From assembly GCA_964019695.1 (NCBI GenBank), contig OZ026522.1, positions 77,779,601-77,843,600 of the forward strand: 64,000 nucleotides of DNA. The letters run 5' to 3'. The notes under the pieces are model-generated. The model searched no databases. It was given only the letters and a program-made list of their open reading frames with translations, and was not told the DNA's origin. Position 1 is the first letter of the stretch, and each line of letters opens with the position of its first letter. Both the position numbers and the translations under genes were made by a program. This DNA comes from Loripinus fragilis (Eukaryota; Mollusca; Bivalvia; Lucinida; Lucinidae). Below are positions 47,101 through 56,100 of this stretch, in pieces.

Positions 47101-50100
47101 CCTCTGCTTAAGCAAACAATACGTGTCCATTTCGCTGAACGCTTTTATAAAATTCTGACGAATGAAAACCAAGTAAATATCCGTTCTTCATGAAGGTTTT
47201 GGGATACTGCTAGGGCCTCTTGAAGTAAAATGTTACTCGATGATTAAATGTGATACCAGTATTTAAAAGCATGCAGCATACATGAAATTCCAACTGGAAA
47301 ACGCCCAAGTTCCCCTTTTACAGCTAAATTTACCGCCCTTTTTATTACCACCCATAAGAAACTTACAAAATTTAACCAGCACATTTTAAATATCTAGAGA
47401 GGCTAGGAACTTTCGTATCCCATCTATATTTTGAAAGATCTTTTTGTTTCCATCAAAAGCGCTCCAAATCTCTGAGCCATAACATAAAATAGGCCTTATT
47501 ATCTGATCGAACAGTTTTAATCCTAACCCTGGCTTTATATTTCCTAAACATATATAGCCTTTTAGTAAAACAGCGCTTTCTTTCCTCGATTTGATATATT
47601 TGCAATTATTGCACTACCCTGTGAACCAGCTAGACTAAATTCAATTCCTAATCACTTATATTCAGGTACATTTTCAAGAGGTTTACCATTATCTAAAAAT
47701 CACTGACTTACATTTGTGCCAGTTACCACTAAACTTCATGGCTTTGGTTTTTCGATATCAACTTCTTTTCGCCATATTCTACAGTATTTACCTAATGTAT
47801 TCAAAAGAACTTGTAGTCCCAATTCAGACCTAGACATTAAAACTAAATCATCTGCGTACATCAAACAATTAATAGGAGTGCTGACTAGTTTTGGTGTGTC
47901 ATTGTCTACCCCAAGAAACGCTTTTAAGTCTGAAATATAAAGGTTGAAAAATCGAGGGCTAACATTATCTCCTTGGAGCACACTGACATTACTCTTGAAA
48001 AAGATTGGTCTTTTGCAATTATTAATTTTAACACATATATTGGTGTTTATAAACATTGCTTTCACAATTCTGAAAAACATACCAGACACATTTTGTGAAA
48101 GAAGTTTAAACATTAAAGCCTGACGCCGTGCACTGTCGTAAGCTTTTCTAAAATCCACAAAACAAACATAGAGAGGTGATTTTTAGCTTCTTTACGTATT
48201 TCTCTATAAGTGTCTGTAGTATAAACATGTGATCAGACGTTCTACAATTCTTTTTGAAGCTAATTTGTGTATCATCTGTCAGGTTATTAGAAGTTATGAA
48301 CTTTTCAAGTCTGTTGTTTAAAATGATACTGAAAGAGTTTCATCTCCTGGATGCCTTGGGTCACTTGTGGTCAGGAAAAAGTAGTTCGGGCTTAAGGTAT
48401 TTTTTTCACTAGAAGAAAAATTTCTAGGCAAAAACTTGCCGATTTTATTTGTTAGATAAATCATGGCCTTTTTTCTCCAAACATGTAATATAAGTTTATA
48501 TCACTGTATATTTTCAAAGTATTGAATTTGTTACTATACTTGAGTAACTCTGATTCAAAGGGCTATAACTCAATAAGTATATTGTATTTTTCTTTATGGC
48601 TGGTGCCAGTTTAAAGATGGCATATGATCCTATATAGAAACGTATACTATTTTGTCATAGCAACTATGTGATGAAAGTTATAAAGCTGGTTGCATTCTTA
48701 TTTGAACACCCCTCATATAGAGTAAGTTTGATAAAACTTATCTAGATAGCAAATAACAAAGCCGCTGATCCGACAGCGTGGACACGCGGGATGATCTGTG
48801 CCTTTGTTGTTTGGATGTAACAAAATCAAGTTTTCTCGCATTAATGCATAATTATCATATACAGCTCTCAAATCATTTTAAATGGGGAAAAACAACACAC
48901 GCACATAAAAATAATCTAATAATTATGTTTGTGCAAAATTGTACTGCTTTTTCAGGTGTTTTAGACCGCGAACATTTTCAACCGAACCTGACAACATTCA
49001 GAGATGACTTTGTTCCTAATGCACTCACTCTTATGTTTAGAACGTTGGCAGATGTTCCGGATATAGTTAAACAAGTCGTTGTGCATGAGTATACAGACTG
49101 GAATGACCGAAGCAACTTAGATTTGATACGACGAAAATCTGTTCAACTCTTATCAGATATGGTTTACACATCTCCTACGTTGCAGTCGGTAACTGGACAC
49201 GCTTCATCAGCTCAGGAATCTAAAAATACATACATGTACGTGTTCAGCGTTATTCCATCGAGGCATACCCTATATGTTCCGAGCTGGTTTGATAACGCGA
49301 CACATGGCGATGAGTTTTCCTATGAGTTCTTTGAGGAGGATGGCGGAACGATGTCCCTGTTGCCAGGGTTTGAAGATTACAAACCTGAAGACTGGGAAAG
49401 GGGAATGGCCAAATACGTCATGACTTTATGGAGTAATTTTGCAAAAACTGGGTAAATATAATTAAATTTTTAATTTACATGTTGTGTCACTGGCCGGCCG
49501 ATAATAGTCCGTTTTCAGCGGCATTTGGATGCTTTCTCCCCCTCATCACCTGAAAAACAAACAACAAAAAACAACAACATACAAACACTTTCTGGTAAAA
49601 CTTTCTGGATCCGAGCATGTGTCTTAAAGAGAATGTTCATGCTTTTTAACATTTTACTTTATTCACAAATAAATATTTCGTTATGGACTAATTTTATTTT
49701 CACAGATCATTTATCCGTCTTGTTACTTAATTACAGAAGCTTTTATAGCCATTTGGGAGCAGCCATCTTACAGCTATTGGCACACATTAACCTGAGTTAA
49801 CCTCAATATGCTTTTAATTACAATCAACAGCCAAATCAATGCAAATTAAAATGTAACAACTGTCAAATGAAAAGTATTTTGTTTTTCAATAAGTTTCGTT
49901 TGATTTTATTCTGTCTTTTTGTTAGCAAAATGAAGAAAATTGTTACAAAATATGTCGTCTGCTTTAGTAATAATTAGTGCTTTAAGACTTAAATTTTAGA
50001 ATTAATTATCAAATATGGGCCAAGTATCAAAATATACTCATCAATGGACATACTGCTAAAAGCATTACTCTGAAACATTGTTATTTTTTGCCTTTTGACT

Positions 50101-53100
50101 GATTTATAATTCTGCTTTGGTAGTGTGTAAGCAGGTGGAAGTGATTCCAGTTTTGGTGTGTAGAGAACATTGACCTGAGAATGACCAGACTCCCATTAAG
50201 AAGCAAAAGTGATTAATTACAGGCTAATAGAGAGCATTCACAAACATTTAATGAGGAATTATTCCTGCCATACTGTAAACTATATAATAAATGCATTTGA
50301 AAAAAGTGTGAATTATCCCTTTAAGGCCCATGGCGCTCCTTACTCTCACATTTTATGAAGGGTTTTCATATTTGGCAAACTGATTGTATATGGTCTATAG
50401 ATTACAACCTAGATTTCGGCTTGCCAATAGATCTTTGAAAGGTTAAGTCAAATATACTTCAGATATGTCTGCACCGCTCGTAATACAAACTTCTCTTATA
50501 TTGATCAGTGGATAGTTTTCAATGATTGCGCATTGCGTGCTGATAACAACCAAGGTTTCTGATCGCTGATATGACCTTTGAGTCAAAGGTCAAGATCAAA
50601 TAAACCTAAAATCCTGAATGGAGCTCTCCTTACATTTTATGATGGAGTGTGGTCATACACTGAAGGACTTTAAAACGCAAAAAATGAAAATTAGAATTTT
50701 TGCATCCAGAACATTTTTTGCATTCTTCAACAGATAAAAATGGATGATAATGACACTCTGCTTCTATCTATACCAAATATCGGTGTTTTTAAAGATACTG
50801 GATACCACCAGCTGTGCATTGCTGGTTTTCTATGTTTTGCAAGTGGCGTCCCCAAAAATCAATGAAGCCAACTATTTTATCATTTCAAATGTAGCTTGTA
50901 AGTATTCATGTATAAAAACCAAAGCAGCTTTAGTTTTATAGCTTTATTATTCATGCCACGTTTGTCTGAACATGAACGATCTGGTGCAATTAGAATGTTA
51001 AAAGCTGGGTTGTGTGTTTCTGACGTCGCCAGATATCATTATTGCCATCCGTCAACTATACAGCGTCTCAGAGATCGTACCAGGCTACTGGGACAGTTAA
51101 AGATCGTCACAGGTCTGGTCAGCCAAAAATGGCGACTGGCGTTAAGAGCCAACTTACGTTGATTGTGTATCGACGATATTTACATTAACGATATCCGTTC
51201 CAGCCGGCTACTGTCAGTGCCAGAGGAAGGGTAGGGCTGGAAGGGTTATTCGTTTCTGGTTTTTAATAACAATATTTTATCACAATAACTTAAAATCGTG
51301 TTCAATTTCTAGATAAATTTCAAATTGCAACTTTAGAATCATAGGGTATTGCTATTTGAAAGACTGTTACTCTAAAATTATTTATCATTTTGCCATAAAA
51401 TTTAAAACATGTTTTGCTGACATATCGATGTTCATTTTTGCCAAATCTCAATAAAATTGAGACATTAAAAATTAGTAAATGTTATCAATGTCGATTTTTG
51501 CGTATTTAAAGTCTTTCAGTGTACTTCGCACTATGGTCACATTTGATGTGTAGATAACAACGAATGTCTAGAATTGCAAATATAAAATTGAAGTCAAAAG
51601 GCAAGGTCAAATATTTAAATAAAATGTAATTGGTTATAACGCGAACTCCTTTTGGATTGTTACATGGGGTGTACATATATGCCACAATGACTTCTTATGG
51701 TATATAGATAAAAAACAAAGTTTCGGGTTGCCAATTTGACCTTGGAGTCAAAGGTCAAGTTCAATAATGTTAGAATATTTACAATAATATAATGGAAGTT
51801 TATCAACTCACTAAGTAACTAACAGTGTAGTGATTAAGATGTCTACGGCATGGTACACCTGAGTTTCAGAACAGGTTCACAAGAAGTGCACTTACCAGCA
51901 ACTTTTGTTCGGGCTTTACTGTATGTATTGCTCTTAAAGCCAACTTCTATTATTTTTTATAACTTTTAGGGGTTGAACTGTTGTGATCTGTCCGTCATTC
52001 CAGCTTTCTGTCAACATTTTAAGGCTTTTGTTCAATAACTAAAGTAGATTTTGCCAGATTTTGATAAGAAAAAAGCAGCCACATCTTAAGAATTAGACAA
52101 TACATGTTTGTAAGGAATCAGGGGCTACATGTAAAAAGTCCGCATTGCACGAGTTATGCCGCTTTGTAATGTTAAGTTTATATAAATAGTGCTTTCTTTG
52201 TGAAAGCAAGCCCTCAGACAACTGTCAGTGTATCCTTATATTACTTTGCAGATATATAACATGTGCCTCAGTTCACATTCCCTGGGATTATATTTTTGAC
52301 TTTCAACGTCTCAAGATATTTAATATCTTTTATCATATGACGTCGCGTCTGGGAGTGAAATAACGCCATGCAATAAAATTTGTAAACCGCTAGTGGTTTA
52401 TCGATTTACGGGAAACGTTATTACGTCCATAACAACGTAGCGTACATGATGACAAAATCATAACGTTTTTACGCCAGAAATGCGATTTCAAAGTATTTGT
52501 CATATGATAAATAGAATCTAACATTCGTGCTCTTGTATTATTGAATTTTATTAAACTCGTTGCGAAAAAGAGATAAAATGCTCGGCAAGCCTCGCATTTT
52601 ATCCCTTTTCCCCAACTCGTTTAATAAATTCAATAAAACATGAGCACTCATGTAAGATCCTCTATTTTTATTATACCCTACAGAACCATCAGATCATTCA
52701 GATCCTTTATTTCTACCGTTTTCTCTCTTAGGCCTACCATGTTGAGGGGAGTTCCAAAGGGAAAATAATACACAGCCTCTTATTAATATGCATAGATAAA
52801 ATTACATCTTTCACAAAAATGGCCCTTTTTAACAGTTTGAATGCTCTAACTGGTCACTGACGTTTCGTGAAACAAATTACTTCATAAAAAGCTGATGACG
52901 TCAAACTTAATACCAAGTAGCGTCATTTTAATGGAGATACTGTACAAGATGCGGTTTTGTTGCAAATCGAAAATTTCGCCTAATCCTTTCAAATTTGGTT
53001 TTACTGTAGTCCGCTCGTTCTAACTCAGAAAACAAGTACCCACACTTTATGTTTCTGACCATAAGCAATAAAGTTATTGTAGACAAATTGTGTCTCATGT

Positions 53101-56100
53101 CCGCCATAGTTGCTGCACATCTTCTAACGTGAAGGAATCGTACGCGCATCGGTGTCCCGCATTATAGACGATCGACTGATATTTTATACTATCACCCGCT
53201 GCTGTTGCAAAGGAGTGACAGTATTCGCAGTTGCTATAGCAACGTAGGATAGTATAAAATATCAGCCGTTCGTCTATAGAAGTTATGTATGGGGTATGCA
53301 CGTGAGGTATAATATAATGAAAATATGCATGAAGAAATGGAATGGTGAAAAGAAATGTTTGTTGACAGTTGCAAACTAACAGCATTTTTGAACTTAGCTT
53401 TTTTTCGACAGTTGCAAATGTAAAGTAATTGTTAATGGTGCATACATTTTTTTCCTTTCAATACTATGCGAGTATATGGCAGACACATGGAGGATGTGCG
53501 TTAAGTGGTTCGGTTGGAGGTTTGGTGCTGCAAAAAGACTTTACAAATTATAGCATTTTGAACTTATATTAGCCAATTTGAGATCATTGCAGTGCATGCA
53601 AGGCAGCCTGTTTAAATTGTTTTCCATTTCAGTTTAGAGGGCAGGACTATGAACTCCCTGGCACTGCTTATCTTTTACTTTACATATTCTTATTAGCTAA
53701 TCTGGACACAAAGTGTCCAAATGAGCAATTGGGAACAACCAATGTCCCACATTCACGTCGTCAACAATTTGTTGTAAATGATAATTCCTTCTTTACCACT
53801 GGACCACTTTTTACTGAATATTACAGATTTGTTCCACTGGTGACAACCTTCAAAAATAGCTCATAAAACGATTTTGATTTGTCATAAATATGACCACAAG
53901 AGGCGTGGCTTAACGCAGTAACAATAACTTTAAAACTCTTCTTCTGAAACACGTTGTTAGATATTAAAATGATTTGGTAGAAAAAGTCATTTGATTACCT
54001 TCTATAAAAATGGCTAAACAAATTCTATCGTTCAAAAGAATGACTGCCTGAGTAACCTATTATAAGAAACTTTTTTTTCTCGCACACCGGATCAGGATTT
54101 CCGTTGTTTTATCGATTTTCAGATATTTCTATTTCATATACCCGTACCAGCCCTAGGGAAAGATAAAAAACGAACATCCACACGCCGGCCGCACGTCGAT
54201 CCGTGTTAACTGTAATGTTCAAATGACGTCTTCATGTCATATCTCAGCGTATTCAGGATTTTCTGGAAGTCTTTTTCATGTTTGTTTTTCAAATATAAAA
54301 TGGGGTATTCAGTGGTGAGCAAGAAAATGAATACATTATTCGTGTAAGGGTGCGATAGAAAAATTCGTCCCTCGTGATCACCGTTTGTCCTCGTGATGCC
54401 AATAGGTGATCCTCGGGACTGATTTTTCTATCCCACCCTAACACTCATGATAGATACTTATAAACTTCTGCCCCTCAAAAACCATTGGTTAGAATTTTAA
54501 TAAATGATTTGGCAGAAATGGTCACTAGATTAGCCTCTATCGAAATGATCCATAAAAACATGTCCGCCAAGGGGCATGATTGGTTTCCCTTTTATATCTC
54601 TTTATCTCTCCTATGAAACCAATGGTCAGAATGAGAATCGAATACAATTCAAAACATGGTCACCTAGAGGCGTGGCCTATTGCAGCTATCTAATCTGTTG
54701 AAACATTCTCCTTTTAACCCGCTCATCATGATCAAAATTCAAATAATTTGGCAGAAATGCTCACAGAGTGACATTCTACGAAAATAGTTGCACCAAATTT
54801 GATCTGCTGAAAATATGGCTACCAGGGGCGGGAGAGGGCCAGTTTCTCTTATGTAACTATATAGGAGACTATAAACAATTGAGCCGCGACATGTGATTTT
54901 CATAAATGTGGCATTTGGACAAGTGTAGACACAGACGAGCCGGTGACGCCTCCTCTTAAGCCTAGAAAACTTCAAATGATGTTCAATCAGTAGCTTAACA
55001 CTCATAAAATATTCAAGCGACTAGCAAATGCTCTGATCAGACTGCGCGTATGCGCAGGCTGATCTAAGGCTTTGCTGGTCGCACATACCACATTGTTGGA
55101 AATCCCATGCCATGGCTCACATCTTCTCCTCTACACCGTCACTTAAACTGAACAAACAATTCTAATGGACTTGCTTTTGTAACGCGCCATCTGATTGGAT
55201 AACGTCAAAATTAGCGACAGTATACGATATATACTGCCTGAAGGTGTTTTCGCGTTGAATTTGTTCTCGCGTTAGACTCATTTCTCTGTTGTTGTATATT
55301 GCAGCGCCACCTACTATCTATCAAATTTTCAAGAATAATGGCCTATTTCAGAAAACGAAAGTTGAGTTTCATGACTGACCTAATTTCATGAAAAAAACAT
55401 GACATGCATTTATTTGGCAAAAATCCATAACAATTTTATACCCCACCCATTAAAATCAAATTTTCGAAAAGAAGGAAGTGTCATATTTATGCCAACAATA
55501 GATTATTCCAAAATGGCGGACATTTGTTTTGCTGCCGTATGGTCACGTGACAAATTTCCCGCCAAAATTAACCAGCTAACGCGAGATCACATCGACCTCT
55601 GAACCAAAATGGCGACGGTGGGGTCAACATGTTTGCAACAAGATACAACCAATCTGAGAAATCGGAATCATATTATTTTTGCTCATAAGGGTCAGTCAGA
55701 TATTGATGAAGGAAAATAATGAATTTTTGAATATTTTTCAAGCATGGCCAATCCTGTCTCAAGCCAAATAGCTTAGTTACCGCGAGATTAGCTCAGACCG
55801 TCATACTGTCCAAAAAAGTTTGACATCATTAATAACGTCACATTTCGTATGATGACGTGCCACGCTCCAATTGAGAGGAAACTGCAGAATGGGAATTAGA
55901 TCACCATATTCATAATTTTCATTTGGGGAGGTATATCGTCGGATATGCAGTCAGAAATCCTGTTTTACAGCTCCGCTCAAGCATCACGATAACACTAAAT
56001 TTCCGACCGTATTTCCGACTATATGAAAATTTTGACTACAGTTATCTCCTAATATCATTTTCGGCAGAGCAAATTGTAGACTCTTTGATGGTGTTCCTGT

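Larger units (their letters stand above)
32199..48955 (+). other. Esterase intron 1 (16.8 kb, repeat-filled)
   Basis: Bounded by GTATGT and a pyrimidine-rich TGCTTTTTCAG. Joining the exons here gives an uninterrupted, family-typical reading (NPFTG then VLDREHF). Its content is listed separately: long-inverted-repeat element, unit arrays, palindromic MITEs and a LINE. Confidence 0.88.

Noticed and set aside
48778..48955. N-terminal part of the open frame that includes esterase exon 2
   Set aside because: A strong splice acceptor ends at 48955 and only the downstream part matches the esterase family; the upstream codons are intron.
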